NCBI GenBank assembly: GCA_964508705.1
Contig: CAZDUS010000016.1
Coordinates: 1 to 39,247, forward strand
DNA length: 39,247 nucleotides
Source: CAZDUS01 sp964508705
Lineage (GTDB): Bacteria > Verrucomicrobiota > Kiritimatiellia > CAIKKV01 > CAITUY01
Direction of reading: 5' to 3'
The notes under the pieces were generated by a model. The model did not search any database, was not told where the DNA came from, and was given only the letters and a program-made list of their open reading frames with translations. Below, piece by piece: positions 15,582-24,055 of the stretch. Numbering within the stretch: position 1 is the first letter of the stretch; each line of letters begins with the position of its first letter. The position numbers and the translations under genes were made by a program.

Positions 15582-16655
15582 ATGGCTATTAATGTGGGTA
15601 TCAACGGATTCGGCCGTATCGGCCGCATGGCATTCCAAGCGCTTTGTGATCAGGGATTGCTTGGCAAGGAAGTTAATGTAAAGGCAGTGGTGGATGTTTC
15701 CACGGATGCCGACTACTTCGCATATCAAATGAAGTATGATTCGGTGCATGGCAAATTCAAGCACAGCGTCTCAACAGAAAAGAGTGATGCTTCGAAGGAA
15801 GAAGCAGATACGCTGGTAGTGAATGGTCAGAAGATCAAGTGCGTGATGGCGACCAAAACACCGGACTTGCTGCCCTGGAAGGCTCTTGGCGTGGATTACG
15901 TCATTGAGGCTACAGGTTTGTTCACCGATTCCGAGAAGGCGAAGGGCCATCTAACGGCTGGCGCCAAGAAGGTTATCATCTCCGCGCCAGGCAAAGGTGA
16001 AGTGAAAACCATCGTCATGGGCGTGAATGAGAAGGAATATGACAGCGCGAAGCACAACATTGTGTCTAACGCCTCTTGCACCACAAACTGTCTGGCACCC
16101 GTGGTTCATGTTATTCTTAAAGAGGGATTCGGCATTGAGACAGGTTTGATGACCACGATCCATGCCTATACGGCGACGCAGAAGACGGTAGATGGCCCCT
16201 CCAAGAAGGATTGGCGTGGTGGGCGCGCGGCTGCTCAGAACATTATTCCTTCCACAACCGGCGCTGCGAAGGCCGTGGGCGAGGTTTTGCCTGCGACCAA
16301 GGGTAAATTAACCGGTATGGCATTCCGCGTTCCGACGCCGGATGTTTCTGTGGTTGACCTGACGTTCCGCACAACGAAGGACACCTCGATCGAGGAAATT
16401 GATGCGGCGTTGAAGAAAGCCTCGGAGTCTTATCTGAAGGATATTTTGGGCGTGGCTACGGAAGAGTTGGTTTCGACCGACTTCATTCATGATGCGCGAT
16501 CCTCGATCTACGATTCGCTGGCTACCCTGCAGAACAACTTGAAGGGCGAGAAGCGCTTCTTCAAGGTGGTAAGCTGGTACGACAACGAGTGGGGTTACAG
16601 CAACCGCGTTGTGGATCTGATCCGTTTCATGGCGAAGGCCGACGGCGTAAAATAA
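15582..16655 (+). CDS. gapA: Glyceraldehyde-3-phosphate dehydrogenase
   Basis: Glycolytic enzyme converting G3P, NAD+ and phosphate to 1,3-bisphosphoglycerate. 357 residues. NGFGRIGR at 8-15 binds the dinucleotide; catalytic Cys166 is in SNASCTTNC and His194 in TIHAYTATQ; the phosphate region PSTTGAAKAVG follows. A ~20-residue expansion near 60-80 makes it longer than the ~332-residue E. coli GapA, as in the spirochaete/trypanosome-like type. The start at 15582 is chosen because AAGGAG lies 9 bp upstream; an in-frame start at 15531 would add 17 non-homologous residues. A strong terminator-like hairpin separates it from pgk. Confidence 0.97.
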   Translation: MAINVGINGFGRIGRMAFQALCDQGLLGKEVNVKAVVDVSTDADYFAYQMKYDSVHGKFKHSVSTEKSDASKEEADTLVVNGQKIKCVMATKTPDLLPWKALGVDYVIEATGLFTDSEKAKGHLTAGAKKVIISAPGKGEVKTIVMGVNEKEYDSAKHNIVSNASCTTNCLAPVVHVILKEGFGIETGLMTTIHAYTATQKTVDGPSKKDWRGGRAAAQNIIPSTTGAAKAVGEVLPATKGKLTGMAFRVPTPDVSVVDLTFRTTKDTSIEEIDAALKKASESYLKDILGVATEELVSTDFIHDARSSIYDSLATLQNNLKGEKRFFKVVSWYDNEWGYSNRVVDLIRFMAKADGVK

Positions 16656-16683
16656 GACTCGTCAGTGCGATTGAATAGAAATA

Positions 16684-16740
16684 CTAGTGTCGGAGCCAGG
16701 TTTCACTAGAGAGTCTGGTTTCGGCACTAGAAGTTTTTTT
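16684..16740 (+). terminator. Intercistronic terminator/attenuator between gapA and pgk
   Basis: 16-bp stem (16684-16699 with 16715-16730) with no mismatches if three G-T pairs are allowed, a 15-base loop, then AAG and seven T. The T-run touches the pgk Shine-Dalgarno (GAAGGAG at 16741), so it ends the gapA message or partly attenuates read-through into pgk. Confidence 0.85.
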
Positions 16741-16753
16741 GAAGGAGACTCCA

Positions 16754-18019
16754 ATGAGCAAGAAAACTGTGCGCGATGTCAACATGAAGGGTAAGCGCGT
16801 GATCATGCGCGTTGATTTCAATGTTCCCCAGGACAAGGTGACCGGTGCGATTACAAATACAAAACGCATCGAAGCGGCACTGCCCACCATTAAGTATGTC
16901 TTGGATCAAGGCGCTTCGGTTGTCTTGATGAGCCATTTGGGTCGTCCTGATGGAAAAGCGAATCCGAAGTACTCGCTTAAGCCTGTGGCCGATGCTTTGG
17001 CCAAACTATTGGGCAAGCCCGTCACTTTCCTGACTGACTGCGTCGGTCCTGCTGTTGAAAAAGCTTGCTCATCTGATGCCGTCAAAGCCGGTGATGTGAT
17101 TCTGCTGGAAAATCTGCGTTTTCATATTGAGGAAGAAGGCAAAATCAAGAATGAAGACGGGACCTCGACAAAGGCTGACCCCAAGGCAGTCGAGTCTTTC
17201 CGAGCCAGCTTGAGTAAGCTGGGCGATGTGTATGTTAATGACGCATTTGGCACTGCTCACCGCGCGCACTCCTCCATGGTCGGGGTCAACCTTCCCGAAA
17301 AGGTGGCCGGATTCCTAATGGGGGCAGAGTTGGAGGCTTTTGCCAAGGTCATCGACAATCCCAAGCGTCCATTGCTGGCGATTCTTGGTGGCGCCAAAAT
17401 TTCCGATAAGATCCCGTTGATCAACAACCTCATTGAAAAGGCGAATGAAATCATCATTGGTGGTGCCATGGCCTTCACATTCAAGAAGGTGATATTGAAT
17501 ATGGAAATTGGCGCAAGCTTGTTTGATGCCGACGGCGCCAAAATGGTTAACGATATAATGGCCAAGGCAAAGACCAAAGGTGTCAAAATTCATTTGCCGG
17601 TTGATTACGTCTGTGGCGATAAGTTCCCTAAAGACACGTCCATGGAAGTGGCTGTTAAGCCTGCGGATGACCAGTCCGGTATTCCTGTTGGGTGGCTGGG
17701 TTTAGATGTTGGCGCAAAGTCCAACGTGGCTTTCTCTGAAGTTATTGCGCGGGCGAAGACCATCATTTGGAATGGACCTGCTGGCGTTTTCGAGGATCCC
17801 AGGTTTGATGCCGGGACAAAGGTCATGGCTGAATCCATAGCCAAGGCGACAGCGGCAGGCGCAATCTCGGTGGTGGGTGGCGGCGATACCGCCACGGCGG
17901 CCAAGAAATTCAAAGTAGTAGACAAGGTGACACACTGCTCCACGGGTGGTGGCGCCAGCTTGGAATTACTCGAGGGCAAGGTTTTGCCCGGTGTAGCGGC
18001 GTTGAGCGATAAACAATAA
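16754..18019 (+). CDS. pgk: Phosphoglycerate kinase
   Basis: Transfers phosphate from 1,3-bisphosphoglycerate to ADP. 421 residues, slightly longer than the ~390-415 norm because of an insert near 130-150 (acidic, around IKNEDGTSTKADP). N-domain: RVDFNVP near 22, SHLGRPDGK near 62, GTAHRAHSS near 168. C-domain: ILGGAKISDKI near 210, GPAGVFE near 340, VVGGGDTATA near 376. ATG 16754 has AAGGAG 6 bp upstream; starting at 16739 would add five codons across that site. It is followed by tpiA after 6 bp and by secG, a common gene order. Confidence 0.97.
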   Translation: MSKKTVRDVNMKGKRVIMRVDFNVPQDKVTGAITNTKRIEAALPTIKYVLDQGASVVLMSHLGRPDGKANPKYSLKPVADALAKLLGKPVTFLTDCVGPAVEKACSSDAVKAGDVILLENLRFHIEEEGKIKNEDGTSTKADPKAVESFRASLSKLGDVYVNDAFGTAHRAHSSMVGVNLPEKVAGFLMGAELEAFAKVIDNPKRPLLAILGGAKISDKIPLINNLIEKANEIIIGGAMAFTFKKVILNMEIGASLFDADGAKMVNDIMAKAKTKGVKIHLPVDYVCGDKFPKDTSMEVAVKPADDQSGIPVGWLGLDVGAKSNVAFSEVIARAKTIIWNGPAGVFEDPRFDAGTKVMAESIAKATAAGAISVVGGGDTATAAKKFKVVDKVTHCSTGGGASLELLEGKVLPGVAALSDKQ

Positions 18020-18025
18020 TGGAGT

Positions 18026-18787
18026 ATGGCAGTGCGAAAAAAGATTATTGCTGGTAATTGGAAGATGAACAAGGTGACGGGGGACGCTGTAACTCTGGCG
18101 TTGTCTGTTAAAGAGGCTCTTGCCAACTGTGCTGAGGTTGAAGTTATTTTGTGCCCAACACACACATCCCTCAAGAGCGTAAGCGATGTTGTTGCAGGCA
18201 CTCAGATAAAATTGGGCGCGCAGAATATGCACTGGGAGCAGGAGGGCGCATTCACAGGAGAGATTTCGCCGTTGATGATCAAGGACGTTGGTTGTCAATA
18301 TGTGATTCTTGGCCACAGTGAGCGCCGACAGTATTTCCAAGAAACGGATGCCATCGTTAACCGCAAGACAAAGGCAGCCCTATCTGCGGGACTTATTCCC
18401 ATCGTGTGCGTTGGAGAGACCTTGGAACAGCGGGAGGCTGGTCAAACCGACGAGGTGGTAACAACTCAGGTGACAAAAAGTCTCGCAGGGCTTGACGAAG
18501 GGGCTTTCCGGCGCGTTGTTGTGGCATATGAGCCTGTTTGGGCCATTGGCACAGGCAAGACAGCTACTCCTGCTCAAGCTCAGGCTGTTCATGGCTTGAT
18601 CCGTCAGGTGTTGGCGAAAGTCTGCAATCCCGGGGCGGCTCAAGCTGTCCGTATACAGTACGGCGGGAGCATGAAGCCTGCGAATGCCAAGGAATTATTA
18701 TCTCAACCGGACATTGATGGTGGATTGATCGGTGGAGCCGCGCTGGAGGCTGCATCCTTTGTGGATATAGTAAAAGCCGCGCTATAA
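18026..18787 (+). CDS. tpiA: Triose-phosphate isomerase
   Basis: Interconverts dihydroxyacetone phosphate and glyceraldehyde 3-phosphate. 253 residues. Active-site residues all present: Lys13 in GNWKMN, His97 in LGHSERR, Glu169 in VAYEPVWAIGTG, and the phosphate loop YGGSMKPANA near 210. It starts 6 bp after the pgk stop with a weak TGGAG site, so it is translated from the pgk message. Confidence 0.97.
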   Translation: MAVRKKIIAGNWKMNKVTGDAVTLALSVKEALANCAEVEVILCPTHTSLKSVSDVVAGTQIKLGAQNMHWEQEGAFTGEISPLMIKDVGCQYVILGHSERRQYFQETDAIVNRKTKAALSAGLIPIVCVGETLEQREAGQTDEVVTTQVTKSLAGLDEGAFRRVVVAYEPVWAIGTGKTATPAQAQAVHGLIRQVLAKVCNPGAAQAVRIQYGGSMKPANAKELLSQPDIDGGLIGGAALEAASFVDIVKAAL

Positions 18788-18815
18788 GGTGTTACGATAA
18801 ATCAGGAGGTGGTTC

Positions 18816-19262
18816 ATGGGTGTTCTCAAGGTGCTGTTAGTGTTGATCGAAGTTACCAGCGGGTTATTGCTCGTTGGCGTTATTCTTCTTCAGAAGTCCA
18901 AGGACTCCGGTCTGGGGCTAGCGTTCGGAGCCGGGGTAGGGGAAACCTTATTTGGCTCTCGAGCAGGCAACGTGTTGACCAAGATCACAATTGGTCTAGG
19001 AATTGTGTTTCTACTCAACACGCTATGGTTGTCTTACATGATGTCAGGCGTTTCATCCCGTGGTTCGATTACTGACAGCCTACCCAATCAAACCGCCGCA
19101 CCTGTTCAACAGGTTCCGGTGGGTGGGACGGTAATGCCGGATAATTCCGCGCCCCTTGTTGTTCAGGAATCGAGTCAAGCTGATGAATCCGTAAAAATCA
19201 CGCCTGCGGTCCCAGTTCGGGCAACCGATGCGGCGCCTGGTTCTGCTCCTGTTGCACCTTGA
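18816..19262 (+). CDS. secG: Preprotein translocase subunit SecG
   Basis: Small membrane partner of SecYE that eases protein export. 148 residues: two membrane segments (about 3-25 and 53-75) separated by LQKSKDSGLGLAFGAG and ETLFGSRAG, the diagnostic SecG loop. The C-terminal ~65 residues are a polar Ala/Pro/Val-rich tail, which most SecG proteins lack or keep shorter. AGGAGG lies 7 bp before ATG. The usual position behind tpiA and the terminator at 19284 make it the last gene of the pgk operon. Confidence 0.93.
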   Translation: MGVLKVLLVLIEVTSGLLLVGVILLQKSKDSGLGLAFGAGVGETLFGSRAGNVLTKITIGLGIVFLLNTLWLSYMMSGVSSRGSITDSLPNQTAAPVQQVPVGGTVMPDNSAPLVVQESSQADESVKITPAVPVRATDAAPGSAPVAP

Positions 19263-19283
19263 TTGTTTGTTCAGTCTTATTTG

Positions 19284-19313
19284 CCCCGCCAATCAGTTTT
19301 TGGCGGGGTTTTT
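19284..19313 (+). terminator. Rho-independent terminator after secG
   Basis: 8-bp stem CCCCGCCA (19284-19291) / TGGCGGGG (19301-19308), 9-base loop, then TTTTT. It ends the pgk-tpiA-secG unit. Confidence 0.9.
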
Positions 19314-19331
19314 CATTTGTAACGGGCCAGC

Positions 19332-19360
19332 TTGATTCTCTGCGCTTATCAGTATAGAGT
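19332..19360 (+). promoter_or_regulatory. Candidate promoter of the phosphomannomutase gene
   Basis: TTGATT (19332-19337), 17-bp spacer, TAGAGT (19355-19360), about 37 bp before the ATG and just after the secG terminator. Match to the sigma-70 consensus is moderate; position and spacing are the main support. Confidence 0.4.
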
Positions 19361-19396
19361 CTCCCCGCTTTTTGTATCACAAAAGAGGAGTTGAAG

Positions 19397-20719
19397 ATGG
19401 CGAGCATTTTTAAAGCATATGACATACGCGGGATCTATGGTGAAACACTAACAGACAGCTTGGCTCTGGATATAGGCCGGGCGTTTGTGACGTTTCTTAA
19501 GTGCAAGAATGTTGTCATTGGCTATGACATGCGTCCGCACTCCAAGGGCCTGCTTGATGCGCTCTGCACAGGAATCACCATGCAAGGCGCCAATGTCATT
19601 AATATAGGCATCTGCTCGACGCCCATGTCTTATTATGGGAACGGATCATTGAAGGCTGATGCCAGCATCATGATTACGGCTTCACATAATCCCGGTGAAT
19701 GGAATGGGTTTAAGCTGTGCCGTGAAAAGGCGATTCCGATAAGCGGGGCCACAGGTATCAAGGATATTGAACAAATTGTGTTAAGAAAGAGCTTCGCCAG
19801 CAAGGCAGTTACGCTTGGAACAATCGAAAAGGCCGATGTTTCTGCTGGATATGTGGCTCATGTACGCCGCGTGGCTGACCTTAAACGTCCCGTTCGGATC
19901 GCGGTTGATTTTGCCAATGCGATGGGAATTGTGGAGGCTCGGTGTTTGGATGGTGTTGTGGAAATGACCCGCTTGTATGACACTCTGGATGGGACATTTC
20001 CTAATCATGAAGCAAATCCGCTTCAATTAGATACACTGGAAAAACTTCAGGAGACTGTGAGGCAAGGTAAATACGACTTTGGAGTCGCCTTTGATGGCGA
20101 CGCTGATCGTGCGGGATTTGTCGATGAGCTGGGTAATGTGGTTCCAATGGACATCATGACCGCATTAATTGCTGAAAGTCTTTTGGAAAAACAAAAGGGC
20201 GTAATTTTCTATGACCTGCGCAGTAGTTGGGCGGTTAAGGAGGTCATTGTCGAAAATGGTGGTGTGCCAATGATGAGCCGCGTTGGGCATGCTTTCATCA
20301 AACAACAAATGCGTGACCAAAACGCGATATTTGCCGGCGAGCTTTCCGGGCACTACTATTTCCGGGACAACTTCTACACCGAAAGCTCAGCTATGGCTGT
20401 TCTTTGTGTGGCGAATGTAATCACGCATCGCAAAAAAACTCTCTCGGAGTTGGTGAAGCCCATCCAGCGATATTCAGCCAGCGGGGAAATTAATTCAGAA
20501 GTAAAGAATCCCGCCAATGTGATAGATGCTATCCGCAAGAAATATTCTAATGGTAAAATCATTGAATTGGACGGCATTACGGTTGAGTTTTCCGACTGGT
20601 GGTTCAATGTTCGATGTTCAAACACTGAGCCTTTGGTTCGTCTGAATTTGGAAGCCAAAAACGCGAAGCTAATGGGCGCCAAGCGTGACGAAATCCTAAA
20701 TCTTATTAGAGGCAGTTAA
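19397..20719 (+). CDS. manB: Phosphomannomutase/phosphoglucomutase
   Basis: Interconverts hexose 6- and 1-phosphates for nucleotide-sugar and surface-polysaccharide synthesis. 440 residues of the alpha-D-phosphohexomutase family. Phosphoserine loop ITASHNPGEWNGFK with Ser96, metal loop DGDADR from Asp233, sugar loop GELSGHYYF near 316, phosphate loop RCSNTEPLVR near 407: all four active-site loops are intact. GAGGAG lies 6 bp before ATG 19397; the in-frame TTG at 19391 is inside that spacing and is not the start. Pmm versus Pgm specificity is not separable by eye (AlgC-type enzymes do both). Confidence 0.92.
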   Translation: MASIFKAYDIRGIYGETLTDSLALDIGRAFVTFLKCKNVVIGYDMRPHSKGLLDALCTGITMQGANVINIGICSTPMSYYGNGSLKADASIMITASHNPGEWNGFKLCREKAIPISGATGIKDIEQIVLRKSFASKAVTLGTIEKADVSAGYVAHVRRVADLKRPVRIAVDFANAMGIVEARCLDGVVEMTRLYDTLDGTFPNHEANPLQLDTLEKLQETVRQGKYDFGVAFDGDADRAGFVDELGNVVPMDIMTALIAESLLEKQKGVIFYDLRSSWAVKEVIVENGGVPMMSRVGHAFIKQQMRDQNAIFAGELSGHYYFRDNFYTESSAMAVLCVANVITHRKKTLSELVKPIQRYSASGEINSEVKNPANVIDAIRKKYSNGKIIELDGITVEFSDWWFNVRCSNTEPLVRLNLEAKNAKLMGAKRDEILNLIRGS

Positions 20720-20753
20720 ATCTCGTCATTGCGCATCACAGGTATTCACTTTT

Positions 20754-22469
20754 ATGCAGACGATCGAAGCAGCTCTTGCTGGATGGATTCAAAATGCTTT
20801 TTTGGCGGCATTCCCTGATGTTGCCTTGCCAGCTGTCGGTGTTGTGGCGTCCGCATCGCCTGATTTTGGTGATTATCAATGTAATCATGCGATGTCAGTA
20901 GCCAAGTTGCTTAAGAAGCCTCCTCGCCAAGTCGCAGAACAGGTTCTTAAGAATGCAAATGCCCATGAAGCTATTGAGAAGGTCGAAATTGCAGGGCCGG
21001 GATTTATCAATATATTTCTAAAAACAGCTTGGCTGGGATTGGCTGCGGAGGCAGTCGACATTTGTGATCGATGCGGAGTGCCTGAGAGCGGGGCGGGTGC
21101 CTGTGTGGTGATGGATTACTCCAGTCCGAATGTGGCTAAGCCGATGCACATTGGCCATATCCGGTCGACAGTGATCGGTAATGCCTTGGACCGTCTTCAT
21201 CGTTTTCTTGGCTACAAGGTTTTGGCTGATAATCATCTTGGCGATTGGGGTACTCAATTTGGCATTATTATCCTGGGTTATCGCCATTTTTTGAACAAGG
21301 AAGCCCTTGCTGCTGATCCTGTAGCGGAATTGGAGCGCATCTATGTGAAAAGTTATGAGCGCTCCAGAACCGATGATGAGTGGCTGAAGCAAGCACGGCA
21401 GGAACTCGTAAAGCTTCAGGCGGGCGACGAGGAAAATCGTAAACTGTGGCAGCAGTTTATTGATCTCAGTCTTGGCGAGTTTGATCATATTTATCAACGC
21501 CTTGGAGTGAAATTCGACTTGGTCCGTGGCGAAAGTTTTTACAATGATCGTTTAGCGGGGGTGGTGGAAAAACTTTGTTCATTGGGAATTGCGCGAGAGA
21601 GTGAAGGAGCGACTGTAGTCTTTTTAGAGGAAGAAAAACTTCCGCCTTGTATCGTGAGGAAGAGCGATGGAGGGTTTAACTACGCTACAACCGATTTGGC
21701 GACCATCCAGAGTCGTGTTGAGGAATTTATCCCCTGTAAAATTGTATATGTTACAGACGAACGTCAGCAGTTGCATTTCCGACAGGTATTTTCCGCGGCC
21801 AAACGGCTGGGATGCGAGACAGACCTTCAGCATGTTTGGTTCGGTCTTATGCGGTTGCCGGAAGGAACCTTTTCCACACGGCAAGGGAATGTGATCAAGC
21901 TGGAAAAGTATTTGGATGAAGCTGAATCGCGGGCGCTTGCTGTTGTCAAATCGTGCAGTCCGGAAATGGATGAAAAACGCCAACGTGATGTGGCGCGGGC
22001 CGTGGGCATAGGGGCAGTCAAGTATGCTGACCTTAGTCAGAATCCGCAAAGCATGGTAACTTTTTCGTGGGAGAAGGCGTTGGCATTGGATGGAAACTCG
22101 GCTCCTTACTTATTGTATGCTTATGCCCGGATCGCAAGTGTTCAGGATAAGTACCGGGAGATGCACCCATCCACCAATCTGTGTGACCACCCGATTCAGC
22201 TAGGAGAGCCTATTGAACGTACGCTGGCGTTAGCCGTCTTGCGTTTCCCGGAGGTTGTCGTGAGTGCCGCGGAAGGCTACAAGCCAAGCATGCTTGCCGA
22301 TTATCTATATACGCTGGCATCCACCTACAGCACGTTTTATCAGAATGTCCCTTTCCTGAAAGCACCTGCAGGTTTGCGAGAAAGCCGAATTCGCCTTTGT
22401 CGAGTTGTTGCTAAGGTGCTTAAGCAAGGGCTGGATTTGTTGGGGATCGAGACGCCTGAACGAATATAA
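20754..22469 (+). CDS. argS: Arginyl-tRNA synthetase
   Basis: Charges tRNA-Arg with arginine. 571 residues, normal size. N-terminal Add1-type domain (1-110), class I HIGH motif at 132-135 in SPNVAKPMHIGHIRS, second class I region GTFSTRQGNVI near 376 in place of KMSKS (ArgRS commonly lacks the canonical lysine), and the alpha-helical anticodon domain starting GNSAPYLLYAYARI and ending with the typical C-terminus QGLDLLGIETPERI. It follows manB by 34 bp with no terminator between. Confidence 0.97.
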   Translation: MQTIEAALAGWIQNAFLAAFPDVALPAVGVVASASPDFGDYQCNHAMSVAKLLKKPPRQVAEQVLKNANAHEAIEKVEIAGPGFINIFLKTAWLGLAAEAVDICDRCGVPESGAGACVVMDYSSPNVAKPMHIGHIRSTVIGNALDRLHRFLGYKVLADNHLGDWGTQFGIIILGYRHFLNKEALAADPVAELERIYVKSYERSRTDDEWLKQARQELVKLQAGDEENRKLWQQFIDLSLGEFDHIYQRLGVKFDLVRGESFYNDRLAGVVEKLCSLGIARESEGATVVFLEEEKLPPCIVRKSDGGFNYATTDLATIQSRVEEFIPCKIVYVTDERQQLHFRQVFSAAKRLGCETDLQHVWFGLMRLPEGTFSTRQGNVIKLEKYLDEAESRALAVVKSCSPEMDEKRQRDVARAVGIGAVKYADLSQNPQSMVTFSWEKALALDGNSAPYLLYAYARIASVQDKYREMHPSTNLCDHPIQLGEPIERTLALAVLRFPEVVVSAAEGYKPSMLADYLYTLASTYSTFYQNVPFLKAPAGLRESRIRLCRVVAKVLKQGLDLLGIETPERI

Positions 22470-22535
22470 AAGCCTGGCGCTTAAGCTGTCGTTGTCGCAA
22501 GACGTGTTTTGTGGAAGTGTTTGGTGATAAACTTC

Positions 22536-22565
22536 TTGCCCGTAACGCATCTAAAGGCATAATAG
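22536..22565 (+). promoter_or_regulatory. Candidate tRNA promoter
   Basis: TTGCCC (22536-22541), 18-bp spacer, TAATAG (22560-22565), 22 bp before the first tRNA base. Moderate consensus match only. Confidence 0.35.
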
Positions 22566-22587
22566 CGATCCTTTTACCCGCCAAGGC

Positions 22588-22661
22588 GGGCCCGTAGCTC
22601 AGTTGGTCAGAGCGGAGGACTCATAATCCTTTGGTCGCAGGTTCGAGCCCTGCCGGGCCCA
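22588..22661 (+). tRNA. tRNA with CAT anticodon (Met elongator or Ile2)
   Basis: Full cloverleaf: acceptor GGGCCCG (22588-22594) / CGGGCCC (22654-22660), D arm GCTC...GAGC, anticodon stem GAGGA/TCCTT around loop CTCATAA with CAT at 22622-22624, T arm GCAGG TTCGAGC CCTGC, discriminator A. CCA is not encoded. The acceptor begins with paired G-C, so it is not the initiator tRNA. The CAT anticodon could be elongator Met or Ile2 (lysidine-modified); the TTTGGTCGC variable region does not decide. Confidence 0.95.
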
Positions 22662-22730
22662 CTTCCATATAGACTCACACAGCAAGAATCCACTGTACGA
22701 ATTGTTCATTGCTTGGATATATTGGCACAC

Positions 22731-23057
22731 ATGAAAGCAGTCGCTTATACATTTATCGCCCTGATTGGCTTGATGTGCATATCCTGTCGGCAGCAGGATA
22801 TCCGAACCGTTTCGATTGTGTGTCCTGAAGTTGTGGGAGCTCGAGCGGCGGATGTTGTGGTCAAAGCCCTTAGCAAGACGGAAGGTGTCATTACGGACTC
22901 CATTAAAGTCGAGGATGGCAAAGTGACAGTGACGTATGACAGCATGAGGACGGCAATCAAGAATCTGGAATTTGTGATTGCTGAGGCTGGGTTTAATGCT
23001 GGAGCGATTCCCGCCGATCCAAAAGCGCGCGATGCGTTTCGTGCCGGGGCAAAATAG
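22731..23057 (+). CDS. Small exported HMA-fold protein lacking the CxxC metal motif
   Basis: 108 residues from ATG 22731. The N-terminal hydrophobic segment (about 3-20) ends in LMCISC, so export and possible lipid attachment are likely, though the lipobox is not classical. The rest fits the heavy-metal-associated ferredoxin-like fold: VSIVCPEVVGARAADVVVKA, then GVITDSIKVEDGKVTVTYDS and IKNLEFVIAEAGFNA. In true HMA domains the first loop carries CxxC; here only one Cys remains (VCPEVVG), so copper-type binding is doubtful. It is transcribed between the tRNA and the recombinase gene. Function unknown. Confidence 0.7.
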   Translation: MKAVAYTFIALIGLMCISCRQQDIRTVSIVCPEVVGARAADVVVKALSKTEGVITDSIKVEDGKVTVTYDSMRTAIKNLEFVIAEAGFNAGAIPADPKARDAFRAGAK

Positions 23058-23103
23058 GAACGCCACCTCTAATTTGGACGGCGTGATTCCCCTGGAGTAA
23101 CTA

Positions 23104-23991
23104 ATGATCGCGCTGGTTGAGAAATTTCTGGATTATGTATCCTTTGAATGTGGTTTGAGTCCCATGACTCGGGCCGCGTATGGCAATGATCTTTCCTCCT
23201 TTTCCCGCTATCTGCAGGCGCATGGCGTTCATTCTCCAAGTGGTGTAACCCGGAAGCTGGTGCTTGAATTCCTGGAGAGTGAGCGTGATCGAGGTTTGGC
23301 TGTCAACTCTCTGGCGAGGCGATTGGTCTCTATAAAGGTTTTCTTCCGATTTTTGGTACAGGAGAACCTTCTTGTTAAAGACATCACGGCCGTTATGGAG
23401 TCGCCACGGCTTTGGAAAGTCCTGCCAGGAACGCTTTCTTATAAGGAAGTAGAGGCTCTATTGGCGATGGTTGGAGGCGACAGCCCTATATTAGTCCGAG
23501 ATCGGGCGATGTTGGAGCTGATGTACGCGACGGGATTAAGAGTATCTGAATTGGTTGAGTTAAAGCTTGAGGATTTGCATTTTGACAGCGGCTATCTCCG
23601 ATGCACGGGGAAGGGGAGCAAGACCCGAATTGCTCCTGTGGGCGGTAAAGCACGCGAGTCTGTTGAAAAATACCTGCGCGATATTCGGTCACATTTTGCG
23701 AAAGGAAAGCCAATTAGTCATGTCTTTCTCACGTACCGAGGAGACAAGTTCAGCCGGAAAAGCATTTGGAAAATGATTCGAGAATATGCACGCCTCGCAG
23801 GGATTACGAAGAAAGTATCGCCGCACACGTTGCGCCATTCATTCGCCACGCATTTACTGGCCAACGGGGCTCCATTGCGCATGATCCAGGAAATGCTGGG
23901 GCACGCCGATATTGCCACTACACAGATATACACACATGTGGATCAGAACAGACTTAAATCCGTGCATCAACAGTTTCATCCGAGAGCGTAA
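23104..23991 (+). CDS. xerD: Tyrosine recombinase, XerD/XerC type
   Basis: Site-specific recombinase, probably for chromosome-dimer resolution at dif. 295 residues. N-terminal SAM-like DNA-binding domain (1-100) with GLSPMTRAAYGNDL, catalytic domain 108-295 with the complete set Arg146 (TGLRVSEL), Lys170 (GKGSKTR), His241 and Arg244 (HTLRHSFATHLL), His267 (LGHADI) and nucleophile Tyr276 (IYTHV). The spacing is the same as in E. coli XerD. Length and lack of mobile-element context favour a housekeeping Xer; XerC versus XerD is not decided. rnc follows after 64 bp. Confidence 0.92.
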   Translation: MIALVEKFLDYVSFECGLSPMTRAAYGNDLSSFSRYLQAHGVHSPSGVTRKLVLEFLESERDRGLAVNSLARRLVSIKVFFRFLVQENLLVKDITAVMESPRLWKVLPGTLSYKEVEALLAMVGGDSPILVRDRAMLELMYATGLRVSELVELKLEDLHFDSGYLRCTGKGSKTRIAPVGGKARESVEKYLRDIRSHFAKGKPISHVFLTYRGDKFSRKSIWKMIREYARLAGITKKVSPHTLRHSFATHLLANGAPLRMIQEMLGHADIATTQIYTHVDQNRLKSVHQQFHPRA

Positions 23992-24055
23992 TGGCATTGC
24001 GACGGGACGGCACTGTGGGAGCGGGCAGGTTGTAAAATAGGATGAAGAGGGTATT

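Noticed and set aside
22599..23066. Minus-strand 155-codon frame ending ARQGSNLRPKDYESSALTN
   Set aside because: That peptide is the well-known antisense translation of a tRNA gene; the frame also runs antisense through the HMA-like gene.
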